Position numbers and translations under genes: made by a program
The notes under the pieces: model-generated
Told to the model about the DNA's origin: nothing
Database searches by the model: none
The model's input: the letters and a program-made list of their open reading frames with translations, nothing else
Shown: positions 1 through 11,731 of the stretch, piece after piece
Numbering within the stretch: position 1 is the stretch's first letter
Layout: the number at the start of each line of letters is the position of its first letter
Source: Trichinella spiralis
Lineage: Eukaryota > Nematoda > Enoplea > Trichinellida > Trichinellidae
Assembly: GCA_000181795.3 (NCBI GenBank)
Contig: CM012954.1
Location: forward strand, 635,654-699,653
Direction of reading: 5' to 3'
DNA length: 64,000 nucleotides

Positions 1-340
1 TGGTGGTGTAACTGGTCTACGCACTGGAGTTTGCGGCTGTGGTGGTGGAGGAGTCGATGTAGTAGATGTTTTCTTCTCACCATCACTACTGCTATTAACA
101 CCACTACAACTGCTACTACCATTACTGTTATTATCAGTATTGTTTTCATTTTTATCATCATTCGTTCTAAATTGCAAAATGCATGTAATTTTCTCACTAG
201 TTATTATAAAACAAATGACACATGTACTTACGGTGGACGTCGTCTGACAAGAAAGCGACGGGGTATAATAATTGGCGATAAACCTTTTCGTGGAGCTCCA
301 GGTGGAGGGGAGTTAAAGCGAACAACTAACTTTTCTGATC
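1..340 (-). CDS. 3' part of an unidentified low-complexity protein (two exons, runs off the left edge)
   Basis: Two exons are visible on the minus strand: 232-340, and 166 down to the window edge. The first ends in a good donor (CCACC then gtaagt) and the second begins after a tttag acceptor; the phases agree (2, then 1 base). The encoded stretch has a basic, proline-rich part (a GLSPIIIPRRFLVRRRPP-like segment), then an Asn/Ser/Asp-rich run, then a Pro/Thr-rich tail (TPPPPQPQTPVRRP). There is no signal peptide or membrane segment in view. Composition suggests a disordered, possibly nuclear protein. I do not recognise the family. A further upstream exon may lie near 430-470 but its phase could not be fitted. 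Confidence 0.5.
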
Positions 341-2348
341 CTATGCAAAAAAATGCATTTTATATTTCAAAATTTTTGAACTATTATTTGAAAAACTACT
401 TGGCTTAATTTTTTTATGACATGGGGAATCTTCCGACCAGCAGACTAAGGAATTCGGAGGAGCGCTTGAATAAAATATAGCTAAAAATACTCATGTTAGA
501 CACATTTCCTTAATTTCAAAAAATAACAACGTAAAATTAATCAATGACCAGGATGTTTAATTAACAACAAAGCCTGTTGCAGAGCTGACCTTGAAATATG
601 ATGAACAAGCAGTTCAGAAAACAGAAACAAGCCATTTACTCGGTTTTTTGTGGGGTAATAATGCTTTCTGTAGAGTACTGAGAACAATGAAAAAATTACA
701 AGGTGATATCACAATAAAGACTGACCGAGCAGAAACAATAGTTGACCTACATTAGCTGGTAGGACAAGAGATTACAGTACGAACAGATAGCAGCAGTAAA
801 ACTGATTCACCTCTGTCGTAAATGCAATTCATCTAATAGATTTTAACTTGTATAAAAGTAAGATATATGTTTTAAAATGTTCAACACCATCATTACAAAT
901 CAAATAAAAATGGCAAGTAAAATTTTTAAAAATGCAGACTAAATTTTACTAAAAACCAAAAAAATATATATTTGTTTTTTTTCTCTATAATTCAAAGTAC
1001 AGCGGGAAATTTCTACGTTTCATCAAAAGCCCAATAATAAATAGTGATAATAAATAAAATTTTCAAACAGAAATGGACAGTGTAAAAATTTTAAGAATTG
1101 AATAATTGCAAATTCGCAATGCTTAAGCCATTTCGAGGCAGTTAAAATTATTACTATTAAAAAATGTACGTATCTTTTACAGAAAATAAATTTAACAAAA
1201 GAACAAACTACAAAACTTACACATCGCTGAAGAGTAGAAAAGTGAACTGCAATCGATGAAATAGGAAAGTGCAGTCAATCGCACTGTTGTCCTCCAAAGT
1301 GGATAAAACTGTAAAGCTTTATCTGATAATAGCTGAAATGTGAAATTGAAATATTATCAAACAAAATAAAATATTGATATATTCATAAAATCAGAAAAAA
1401 CAATATAAAGAAGAGCGAACTATGCTACGTGCCAGGAGCACACACGCAGCTACAATAAATTGTATTTATCACATAACATAAAGATTTTCAGGTTCATACA
1501 GAAATAATATAATTGCTGATAACAGTAAGTGACAGTGAATAAAAGTTATCTCATTTTAATAAAATAAAAATTTTAAGTAAAACATATAACAATTATTTTA
1601 TTTTTTAATTAAAATTCTTAACACTTCATATTTTAGAAATTTGTGGAAGTACTTAATTATTAATTGGTAATAGCTTATTAAGAAATCTTTTATTTATTTC
1701 TAATAGTCTTTTAATTTTGAACTGAATTGTTTATTGTAATTTTAGTTTCATTTTTTTAAATTACCAATCAAAAAATTGTCATTTTTGTTTCATGTATAAT
1801 TACATAATAGAGGTGAAGAATTATATATTACAGCTAACCACTGTATTTTTTGTTGTATATATATGTACATGATTTGCAGGATCGTACACTGTCATGCTAT
1901 GATTTGAGAAATTACTGCTTCAATGCTTATTTATACCTGCCTTTTTTTAATGTTTACTGTGTTTAAATAAGTGATCGATGACATCAAAATAAACTGTATC
2001 TGTTAAATGTTTTTTCATTGTAAGTAGTATTTTTACCTTTTAATCTTTTAAGATTTGCGGAATGTTTGATTTAGTGTAATGTTTATGCATGTTTACTTTT
2101 TTATGAAGAATGCTACTTGTTTATTGCTTGTTGTTTTAAGTTATAGTTTATGAATTACAACTTTCATATTTATGCTGTATGTGAATATGCTGAATTTTTA
2201 TAATTATTAATTTTTATATAATATAAAGGATATTATTGTTTTATTTGAAATTTACTTGTTATTAATTTGCTGTTGGCAAAGTAGTGCAAATAATTTGAAT
2301 TCCTAAGTTATTTGTCATTGATATTCTAATAGAAGTTAAACTGAAGTA
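341..2348. other. Intergenic, AT-rich, nothing identified
   Basis: Very AT-rich sequence with many stops in all frames. It holds the upstream side of the left-edge gene and the promoter side of the dynein gene. I see no repeat, RNA gene or conserved coding stretch, apart from a possible small exon of the left-edge gene near 430-470 (minus). Confidence 0.5.
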
Positions 2349-5300
2349 ATGGATGCTTCTCCCACGATCCGCAAAGCAGAATTGGAACGGAAAAAAGCAA
2401 AATTGGCTGCTATCAGGGAGGAAAAGAAACGCAAAGAAGAGGAACGTCGACGACAAACAATCGCTGCTTCTCATGGTAGCAGTATTTCAGCAGACAGTGG
2501 TAAGAATTGTTTTATTTATTTTTGCGTTCTTTTTTAATTATTTGCAAAAAATTAATCAGATCTTCGAGAAGAAGCCGACAAAATGCTCGCTGAATTTGGC
2601 ATAGCGCCTGTGTCATTGACAGATTTTGGCGCGGCATTGCAGAATACTTCTTTCAGTGATGATCACAACACTTCGCTGCTGTCAGAAAGTGATCATTCAA
2701 AACAAGAATTCGATTGCCGAAATACGACAGCAAAAGATAAATTTATTCCAAAATTGGAAATCACTAAAGCAGTTCCAGCTTCTTTTGTGCCTCCCGAACG
2801 GGTATAGTTGTGAAGGTTGCATGATTCACGTATGGAATGTGATTTTTAATTTTCATTTAAGATCTGTTACAGCAAAACCACGCAGACCAATTTTGAGCAT
2901 GCAGACAAAGATCATGTTAATATGCATTTGTTCGAATGGGACGACGAATTTATCAGCGACCAGCATCCCCTTTCGACGGGACCACATAGCCCTGAAGAGG
3001 TATTCGATGTGGACCCTACATCAGCGCATTTCATGGCTGGAATTTTGCCTCATGTAGAACTGGTTAAACCAGCTGAGGTATAAGCGTGTTGCGCCTGCTG
3101 AGAATTGCATAGTGCTTCAATAGCCATTTTCCTGCTCACCATTATCCGCCTCATAGATTGTTGTAGACCTTAGCACGTTGACCATAAATGTTGCTTCGCG
3201 ACTGAGATGATGACGAATGCTTTTTGCAGAAGCCCAGTAATTTAACAGAATTTGTCCAATTTTTTTGAAAAATGCAGTATCTGTGTTTGGGAACGGTTTG
3301 GTATTTTTTTTGCACGTAACTTTGCAGCATCCACGTACCGTTTCCTTATAACTTATTTTTACAGTCAGTGGCACGTCTTTAATTGATGCATTTCAGTTTA
3401 TTTTTATTGATGCAGCTTGTTTTATGTCACCAGCGTGCTTTTCTGATTCAGTTTGCAGTTTTGTCAAATCTTGATTCCATTACTTTCGCTAAAACCTCTT
3501 CTAATATATTTTTAGGTTGTGCAAACAGATGTTCCTCCAAAAGAAGAATCCGTTGCAACACCGAAAGAATTGAGTGAAGAAGAAAGGCAGAGCATTTATT
3601 CAAGTTCTTCTTTTCGTAATTTTTTCGAAAGAGCTTCAAAAGTGATAGAGCGTGCCATCGTTGAATCGGTATGTGAACTATTTTCATTGCTGCATCTCAG
3701 ATCTCGAACAGTGCACATCGGTTTATCGCATTATTCTTACATTTACCTAAATGTGAACTGAACAATATTTGAATATCAATATTCTCAGTTTTGTGTTGTT
3801 TAAAATTATAATTCAAATGTATATAATATAATTCAGTATTTAACAAAAGAACCTGAATTTTAATTGAGTTGGTAATTTCAGGACAGTATCTTTGTCGATT
3901 ATGCTAAAGATGTGGACAAAGAGAAGCCAGATACTAGTGTCAAATTGTCACTTAGTCGTTGTTTCTACAGTGAATCACTGATTCGAAATCGTTGCGTCAC
4001 GTGTTTCGATTTTTCACCACAATATCCCGAACTATTGGCTGCATCTTATAGTAACATGGATGATTCTTCAAGCAGCCCAGGTGGTAGTGTTCATGTGTGG
4101 AATTCCAAATTCAAAAAGACCACCCCAGAGTAAAAGAAACTGTTATTCTTTTACCCAGCCGCAATATTTCTGATATTTAGATATTCATTTTATTGCCAGT
4201 CTCGGGTGTTGTCTATGACATGGGCGAAGTTTCATCCTAATTTATTGATTGGAGGAACGTATAGCGGTCAAATTTGCTTGTGGGATAATCGACATAATAA
4301 GAAAACACCAATACAGAAAAGTTCTCTATCCACCAGTGCTCATACTCATCCTGTTTATTGTCTTCAAATTGTTGGTAAAGTTTTTTTTGTGTTATAAACA
4401 ACTTTGTATCAATTTTGAATTTTGTTTTCTGACTTATTGCAGGCTCAACAAACGCTCATAATATAGTCTCTATATCGAGCGAAGGTAGACTCTGCTCATG
4501 GAGTCTTGAAATGCTTTCTCATCCTCAAGAGACACTGAATTTACAATGGAAGCAAAGTAAACAGGTGCGTGTAAGAAACTGTAACGGTTTAGACAAATAT
4601 CTTTGTAAATATTAATTTTAGGTTTCGCCATATTGCATGTGCTTACCTACCAGTACTGGTAATAATTTTTTCATCGGCAGCTTGGATGGATATGTTTATT
4701 CTGGATGTCGACATGGCAATAAGTCCGGCTTAACTGAGCTCTACGAAGGTCATTTCGGTCCAGTAGTGGGAATTGACAGTCATTCTGCTGTGGGTTCAGT
4801 TGATTTCAGTCATTTGTTTTTGACTTCATCATTCGATTGGACGGTGAAACTGTGGAATGCAAATGTTAGTGATATAAATATGATGCACACACCTGTTGAC
4901 GATTATAGGCTTGGAATGAGTGATATTAATTTTCCTTTTGTTTAGGAAAGTCGACCTTTGTGTTCTTTTGAAAATAACAGCGATTATGTGTTCGACGTGG
5001 CATGGTCGCCCATACATCCAGCACTGTTTGCATGTACAGATGGTGAGGGTCGATTGGATTTGTGGCATTTGAACAGAGATACAGCATTGCCTGTTGCCTG
5101 CATGCAAGTCGAAAACAGTCCTGCTCTGAATGTTTTGGCTTGGTCTAAATCCGGTAAAAGATTTATTTATTTATATTAATCGATAACCACAGTTCATTAC
5201 ATGCGAATTGCAGGCATGCAGATTGTAGTTGGTGGTGATGATGGTAAAACGTGGGTGTACGATGTCAACGAACAGTTGGCTTGTCCTACGGTGAACGAAT

Positions 5301-5386
5301 GGGCTAGTTTATCTGCAACACTACAACAGTTGAAACAAAATCAAATCGAAGCACAGGAACTAAATGCAACAATGACAACTCGTTGA
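2349..5386 (+). CDS. dyci-1: Cytoplasmic dynein 1 intermediate chain
   Basis: Scaffold subunit of the cytoplasmic dynein motor: it binds dynactin p150, the light chains and the heavy chain. Ten coding exons: 2349-2499, 2560-2801, 2862-3077, 3516-3668, 3882-4129, 4181-4374, 4443-4564, 4622-4864, 4946-5153, 5214-5386; 649 residues, close to vertebrate DYNC1I (about 640). The N-terminus is the charged single alpha helix ([20 protein letters not shown]) that contacts p150/NudE. A SKTTQT motif in exon 3 matches the KxTQT light-chain (LC8) site. The C-terminal half is a WD40 propeller with family-specific strings such as [30 protein letters not shown] and [16 protein letters not shown] signals follow at about 5731 and 5747. 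It converges on NDUFB8. Family identity is certain; exon edges are inferred from splice sites and phase. Confidence 0.95.
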
Positions 5387-5881
5387 ACAATACATCAAGA
5401 ATATTCCATTCATTCTTCGTAGTAGGTCAAATTGAAAAAGCTAATCATTGGAAATATTTCGATATGGTGTCACCATTCTGGACGTGGATCATCTTTGCAC
5501 TTCACCTGCTGAACAACACTGATTCTGTTTCTTTGTTTTCTCCCAATACATGCTTACATCAACAAAAGATTCATTCGTTCGTTATTTATTATCTTTATCG
5601 TCATTGCCAACTAGCAAAGTTCACTGGTAAAGTGCAACAGCTTTTGATTATTTCGCTTTTTAGTTGTCGTATCATTATCGCTTCACGATTGGAAGCGGTG
5701 AGCATCATTTATTTAAGGTGTTGTTGTTCGAATAAATTTTGAATAATAAATAAAAACTTGCTACAAATACAGTTCATCAAAAATTGAAAAAGTAAACAAG
5801 TACCTACTACATACGTCAAAAGAAGGCTAGATTTATTTAATTGAACGTCGTTTATACGTGAAAAAATCCACTAACTGAATT
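5387..5881. other. Convergent 3' region between dynein chain and NDUFB8
   Basis: No gene. It contains the likely 3' UTR of the dynein chain, with AATAAA motifs near 5731-5752, and the 3' end of NDUFB8 on the opposite strand. Confidence 0.5.
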
Positions 5882-6814
5882 CTAATCTTCTGGTTCGAAT
5901 GTGTAGTGGACGAGCGGAAAGTTTTTGGGATCTCTGTACGGAAAGGCCCATTCATAATCGTACGCATACTGCTTCGGTTTCTGCAATGTAACAAACGAAT
6001 GAGTTGAGAATTTTTCGTTAAAAAAATTACACCAGAAAATGAATTGCATAAATGAAAAATTGCATACCACAGGAACTTCGTTTGTTGGGATCAGAAACCT
6101 GGTCAGGTAAATAAATAATCCAAAGCCTCCTATATATTGCAGCAAACGAACAAGTTTTTGCCAGCTAGAAAGTAAAGGAAACAGAATTAACAAGAAAAGC
6201 AGAACAAAAAATGAAACAAAGTAAAATATTTGAATACGATGATTTATATTCAACACCAGTGACGGTGTACCGATCGGCGAAAATGACATCGTGAAAAAAA
6301 TCCACCTGTAAATTAAATATCAAAAAGAAAATCTTAAACTGTTACTGTAATAAAAGATACAAGCTTACTGGTTCGTTGAAATTTCGGCGCATTCCAGGAT
6401 AAGACCAGTTTTCATATGGATCTTTCAAAGCGTAATTTATGCGGCCCAAATCAGGATAATTTCCGACGTGCATTTCACGTGGATAAGGACAGTAGTCTTC
6501 CTCACGCAGACCGTATCTCATTGCAGCCAATTTTCTCTGTTCAGCTGTCTCTGGCCAAGAATCAGGTTTATGATCTCGAATCCACCATCCTTCGATAACC
6601 CAATCTCGACCTCCTTGAATTCAATTTTTGAAAATTCAACTACACTACAGGCACACTACTTGAAAGAAGTTTAATTTGTTCGTTAACATTATACTACGAA
6701 AGTACACAAAACTGGAACAAAAGTAAACTGATCGATGTTTTGCTTACTGTTTAATGGAGGGTACTGACTTACGAACCGAATGCCGCTTTTACCAATTCGA
6801 ACAGCAAGAGACAT
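5882..6814 (-). CDS. NDUFB8: NADH dehydrogenase [ubiquinone] 1 beta subcomplex subunit 8
   Basis: Accessory subunit (ASHI) of the membrane arm of mitochondrial complex I. Five exons on the minus strand: 6748-6814, 6369-6613, 6238-6305, 6068-6164, 5882-5980; 191 residues, the usual size. Recognised from the matrix of short conserved pieces: GLREEDYCPYPREMHVGNYPDL with the following DPYENWSYPGMRRNFNEP (human [20 protein letters not shown] and DPWYSWDQPGLRLNWGEP), one hydrophobic membrane segment (LLQYIGGFGLFIYLTRFLIP), and the C-terminal KPKQYAYDYEW and VHYTFEPED. The start at 6814 gives a basic, mitochondrial-type leader (MSLAVRIGKSGIR). The exon 1 donor is placed at AACA/gtaagc because the nearer gtaagt breaks the frame. 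Confidence 0.9.
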
Positions 6815-7393
6815 GCTTCACATCAATTACTGTTGTTTCGGACAAAAATAGAAGATGCTTTTGTATAAATGTAATAATCAAGTTCTATTTATACTGTAAT
6901 GGTGGCACATGAACAGTGTGGTTCGAATTTTTTCTCAACTTGGCTATTAAGCTCACTTTTATGCATACCTGAAATGGCCTAAAATGAAACTTTTTTAAAT
7001 GAACTTTAATGCAAACGACAAATATTCATATTCTCTATTACATCCGATCGTCCAACACATACCAATTATCATTACAAAACGCTTGCAGACTGGAATAATG
7101 AATAACGAAAAATTTTGATCGATGAATGTTTTTTTTGTCTAGCTTTCAAAATTGATCACGCATGTTCTGCAAACTGAGTGGAGCAATATGCTCAGTTAGA
7201 TCGATTCTTTTCTAAACGTACAACTACTGCAGTGTAAATAAACTGATTTTGTTTGCGTTGTGAAATTTCAAAATGAAACAACTCAAGAGATGAAAATAAA
7301 CAATTTAGCTTACATTCTTACCTCAAAATATAGTATGTAAAATAATCGTAAAAAATTAATGCAATATTATGATGTAAAATCTGTTTTTGCAAT
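6815..7393. other. Intergenic, nothing identified
   Basis: AT-rich region upstream of NDUFB8 and downstream of HSCB, which are in tandem on the minus strand. No coding or RNA signal seen. Confidence 0.4.
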
Positions 7394-8262
7394 TTATTTA
7401 TCAGTAACATTCATAAGTTTTTTATCAATATTTTCCAATAAATTTAAATTGTACTTCATTTCAATTGTGAGTCGTTTCGCTTCGGTCACATTTTTCCTAT
7501 CGAATTCATCAATCAAGCTCAGTTCGCACTGTTCAACGTCGGCTGCAACTTTCTGTCGCAGGGCTATCAAGCTGGAACGACTTTCAATTTCGCAATCTTC
7601 CAACATTTCGTTCAATTCAAAAATGTGCATCAAAAATTGCGACGAAACACCCGTACTTCGTTCATCTCCATCCGATATCTTTTCTCCCATTAATTCCAAC
7701 ATATACACTGCTCGTGGATAAGGTTTCAGCAAAATACTGTAAGCATCATTGATCAACGACGCCTGTTGTTCGGAAAATTTTCGCTCTTTCTAAAATTAAA
7801 TAATTACTGTTCAATTTCTCAAACTTTATATCACCAATAAAATGCATCATCAAAAAATCTCCTAATAAAACATCAGTGCTTTTCATTTGTTTTTTAATTG
7901 AAAATTTTCAAATAAAACCGTTCACTTACTTCTGACTTCTGTGTAAACCGGTCAGGATGAAGCCTGCTCTGTAGACTACGGAAACGACTAGTCAACACTG
8001 ACACATCCAAATTATACGATGGTTCAAGTCCAAAAAAATCGAAATAGTTTTTACACTGTATAGGAGGTTGAACAAAAGAACACGTGCGGCAAAAGAATGG
8101 ATCGCTTATACAATCCCGCAAGCTATGGCAATGCCAACAGTTTACCTGCAAATCCAATTTTTCACTTTTTCCACATGTCGATAAATACAGGATTCGTCGC
8201 ACTGTTGGAACAAAAAATGCTCTATTATACACTGCGAAAGGGCAAGAAATTACACGCCTCAT
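7394..8262 (-). CDS. HSCB: Iron-sulfur cluster co-chaperone HscB (Jac1-like), mitochondrial
   Basis: J-protein that delivers the ISCU-bound Fe-S cluster to the mitochondrial Hsp70. Two exons: 7930-8262 and 7394-7789; 242 residues, like human HSCB (235). The N-terminus is basic (MRRVISCPFAVYNRAFF), consistent with mitochondrial import. It then has the animal-type zinc-binding region with two CxxC pairs (CWHC, CRTC), a J domain with the HPD tripeptide (RLHPDRF), and the C-terminal three-helix domain beginning KERKFSEQQASLINDAYS. The exon 1 donor follows KSE and the second exon starts in phase 0. The ATG at 8262 is chosen because the longer upstream frame is only a translated AAT repeat. Confidence 0.93.
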
Positions 8263-8395
8263 ATTGAACAGTGTCCATTTTGCAGTTTTCCACTGTGCAC
8301 TGTTATGGAAAATCAAGTTACATATATATATATACAGTAAGTATAGTTTAAACTTTTTTACTAAAAGATGCGACAACAGTCCTTCTACTATAGGT

Positions 8396-8397
<2 letters not shown>

Positions 8398-8460
<63 letters not shown>
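8398..8460. repeat. (AAT)n microsatellite, about 21 units
   Basis: Uninterrupted run of AAT triplets about 135 bases upstream of the HSCB start codon, on the promoter side of that gene. Its translation gives artefactual poly-Ile or poly-Asn frames on both strands. Confidence 0.95.
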
Positions 8461-8746
8461 CACATATATTCTACTTCATCATTTAACACTAACGAAATAT
8501 AATAAGCACTTCCTGTTGAATTCTGTTGTTTCAAAACTTGCTGACACTTCTTTTTTACCATTAAAACTTTATTATTCCATAAAAATACAACGTGCAACAA
8601 AAAAAATCACAAAATAGATGGTACAATCTCTTTTTTTCAGAGAAAATGATTATAGAGGTATTTATGCAGACAAACGGCTGTGTGGCAGTGAATATTTCTC
8701 GACAGTAGTAGCAGCAACAAGTCGTCATGCTTTATAAATATGGCAA

Positions 8747-11731
8747 TCAATTTCTTTTCAACTGACACTCATTACCCACTGCTTCGTACGGTGAGCAACA
8801 GCTGACGAACTTGCAATACTGAGTAGATGTATCCGCACTATTAAGAGAATTAAATAAAATTAATCTAGGCAGCGTAAAAAAGTAATTCCTATTCTTAAAG
8901 ATCATCATTTACCTTGAACATATTCGTCTACCATTGGTTTGGCAAGGCATGTCTAAATAGAGCAATTTCGTACATTCTGTATAGCCAGTGCATGGCGTTG
9001 TTTCACATCGTCGATGTTCATATGATTCACCACTGTTTAAAAAATATCGTCATAAACGAATAAAATAAATCACCGAGGAATAACAGTAATCATCATAACA
9101 ACAACAACAACAACATACCTGCATATTCGTGTGGAAGTTTGACAACTTCGAAATCGACTTTGCAAACCACATGCACCGCAAGTGCGACTGCAGTGAGTCC
9201 ACGACGACCAAGGTGTCCACGATTCGACAGTAGGTGCTACAGTAAGTATGGTAGATGTGGTCAAAATTGTAGCTTCAGTTGTAGTTTCAACTGACTGTGT
9301 TGTCGACGAGGAAGTTGTCGGTTTCATTTTAAAATCGTCTATATTAAAAATTGTTATTTTAAGAGAAAAAACTGTAAACAATAAATAAATATTGTTTCAA
9401 TTACACTGCTGCACTTTAGCTTTAAAGCCGATATGCGGATAGCCTGAAGTGGTTTTAAAAATGATCACCATTTGGTTTCCATCGGACCATATTGGCGCAA
9501 CTGGCTTTTCAGTGCAACAGAATCTAAACTGATAATTTATATTAAACAAACAAATCATCAAATTATTCAACCGTCGTCATCACCGCATGCCAGTTGGCCT
9601 CAAATCGCTGCTATTTTTCACTTCAACATAATCTTTGCAAGTTTCTGAGCAGAAAAATTCCATAGGACCGACAAATTCTGCGGTTATTCGAGCTCCAGGG
9701 TCAGCCTAAATTTTACCATTTAATACTTATTTTATTTTGAAAATTCCACATTTTCCAAAAAACAAACTTTAATCAACCAACTACAAAACTGTCCATCTTT
9801 GTAAGTATTCGGATAATTTGGACTAGTGATTTCAAACCATTCGGGAAATTTTGGAGCTGAAATTATTCCGCCGCATTGTGCTCCTGTAAAGTACTATTTT
9901 GTCATTTTGAATTAAAATTCTTTAACTAACAAGCTGCTATAGCTCACCTTGAGAACGTTCATTACGATCACAGTAGATACCTCCTAAACCGTCTGGACAA
10001 ATACACTCCGCACAACTGCGTGGATGTGTGTAGCCGCCATTTTGACAAGGAAGTTTTCGTGGACACGATTCTGCATAAAATAAATTTTTACATTTGACAA
10101 ATTTTAACAGAAGAAAGAGTTTCTTTTACAACATTACGAATAACATCCACAAACATACGTTCACAATAGGCTCTGTTGATTATTTCAACGTCCAGAAAAG
10201 AAGGATGCTCACGTTGACCAATAGTTCGCTGATAACCCGGCTTGAGGGTCACTATCGTGCGTTGTGTGTAATCGCGTGTGAATGCCTGAGTTACACAGTT
10301 ACAAATAAAGAATTGCATACTTTTTTTCGCTGTGAAAAATTTGTCAACTTACCGTAGGACCATAATGCATCACCGAGCCAAGATCATACGGCACATCCAT
10401 GGTGGTAACTTGATTGGTATTACGCTTCAAAAAATTATACAACGCCCCTTTCATCACATTTTCCGGCCGAATTCGAATATAACTATCTGCATCCGGTCTT
10501 GACTGTTGGTGCCACAAACCCATCGCATGGCCTACCTCGTGTGAAATGATGCCCAGCTGAAAAAAGAAATCATTTTATTTTTAAAAAAATTGTAAATGCT
10601 TAACAATTAATTATTATTTTACATATTCACATCCGCTACCAATAGATACTACTTGAACTCCGCCATATCGACCAACCATTGAATAACATCTATTATTCAT
10701 TTTTTGAATATTTTCAAATAATCGTATAAAAACGAAAGATACACAGAAAATGAATTCCTTACCCACCACCTCGGAAAAACAATAGATGATCTTCACTGTT
10801 AGCATTCTCGTCGAAAACAAATCTCATACAAGTGTGACTTTGCCAAAATTGCAACGCCTGACGTATCAGCGCATGATTTTCCTCAGCTGCAAATCAGCAC
10901 TGATGTTAGAAGAGCAAAAAAGCAAATGTAACACAAATGCGTAATGTTTTTTTCGCATTTAACAAATACATATCACTCACCAATTGAATTATGAAATCTG
11001 TACTTTATTACACCTCCTTGCCATCGTTTTTGCAAATTTTTCTCAAGACTGCGCTTGAGCAGCTTACGCTTGACGAACGGCATGTGATCATCCAAAATTT
11101 GGTTTGCTTGCACAGGTGTCAACAAAATGTCACCTTCGAACAGCAAATCTGCTTCACTGTTCACTTGAAGCTTTTCTGCATCGTTTGACAAAAAAGTTTT
11201 ATCCAAATTTTCCTATATTCAAAAAGTATAAAAAAACATGTACTTGAGTATTTTTCATACTGTGTGTTCAGAAGATACCAAGCTCGTTAGGAATTTAAAC
11301 ACAGTCAGAATTTCAGTTTTATAAACAAATAATTGCTTTTTGAAATTTAAATTAAAAATTTTTTTCTACAAACAATTTCTGCTTATTTTATTTGTTTTGT
11401 GTTGCATTGACAAACCAAGTGCAAAGAAACATTTACCATTACCGTAGCGGATATAATTTCATTTTCTGTATATTTATCCGGATAAAAATTCTGATCTGCC
11501 AACAGCATCAGTTTATTCAATGCAAGCTTTACATGATTCAGATGATCAGAATTGAAGAGATCGTACGGAAAACTGAAACCGTATGTCTAAAAAAATCAAA
11601 CAAATTATACGCTCATTAATACACAAAGATCTCTGTACATGTTACAAGCAGAACATATTCAATTAATAACCAAACCAACTTCAGACAATTTAATCACAGA
11701 TTATAATAATTGTATAATTTACCATAGTCAT
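8747..11731 (-). CDS. Astacin-family metalloprotease with EGF, CUB and TSP1 domains (NAS subgroup V-like)
   Basis: Secreted zinc endopeptidase of the group containing DPY-31, HCH-1 and NAS-36/37, which act on cuticle collagens, egg-shell or moulting substrates. Exons: 11437-11586, 10981-11212, 10763-10886, 10623-10689, 10353-10556, 10159-10285, 9948-10070, 9768-9883, 9584-9705, 9405-9523, 9119-9338, 8913-9032, 8747-8837, about 607 residues. In order: propeptide with the FEGDI aspartate switch and a basic processing site (KRKLLKRS); catalytic domain with HEVGHAMGLWHQQSRPDAD and Met-turn SVMHYG; EGF-like; CUB (SPNYPNTYKDGQFCSWL); Thr-rich linker; TSP1 (WTPWSSWTHCSRTCG); Cys-rich tail. The residue after the third zinc His is Gln rather than the usual Glu. 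The first three codons (11723-11731) are tentative: they directly follow a ctctag acceptor, and no signal peptide is visible, so an upstream exon may be missing. Confidence 0.88.

Noticed and set aside
7894-8463. Long reading frames on both strands through 8398-8460
   Set aside because: They are translations of the AAT microsatellite (poly-Ile or poly-Asn); the real HSCB start is at 8262.
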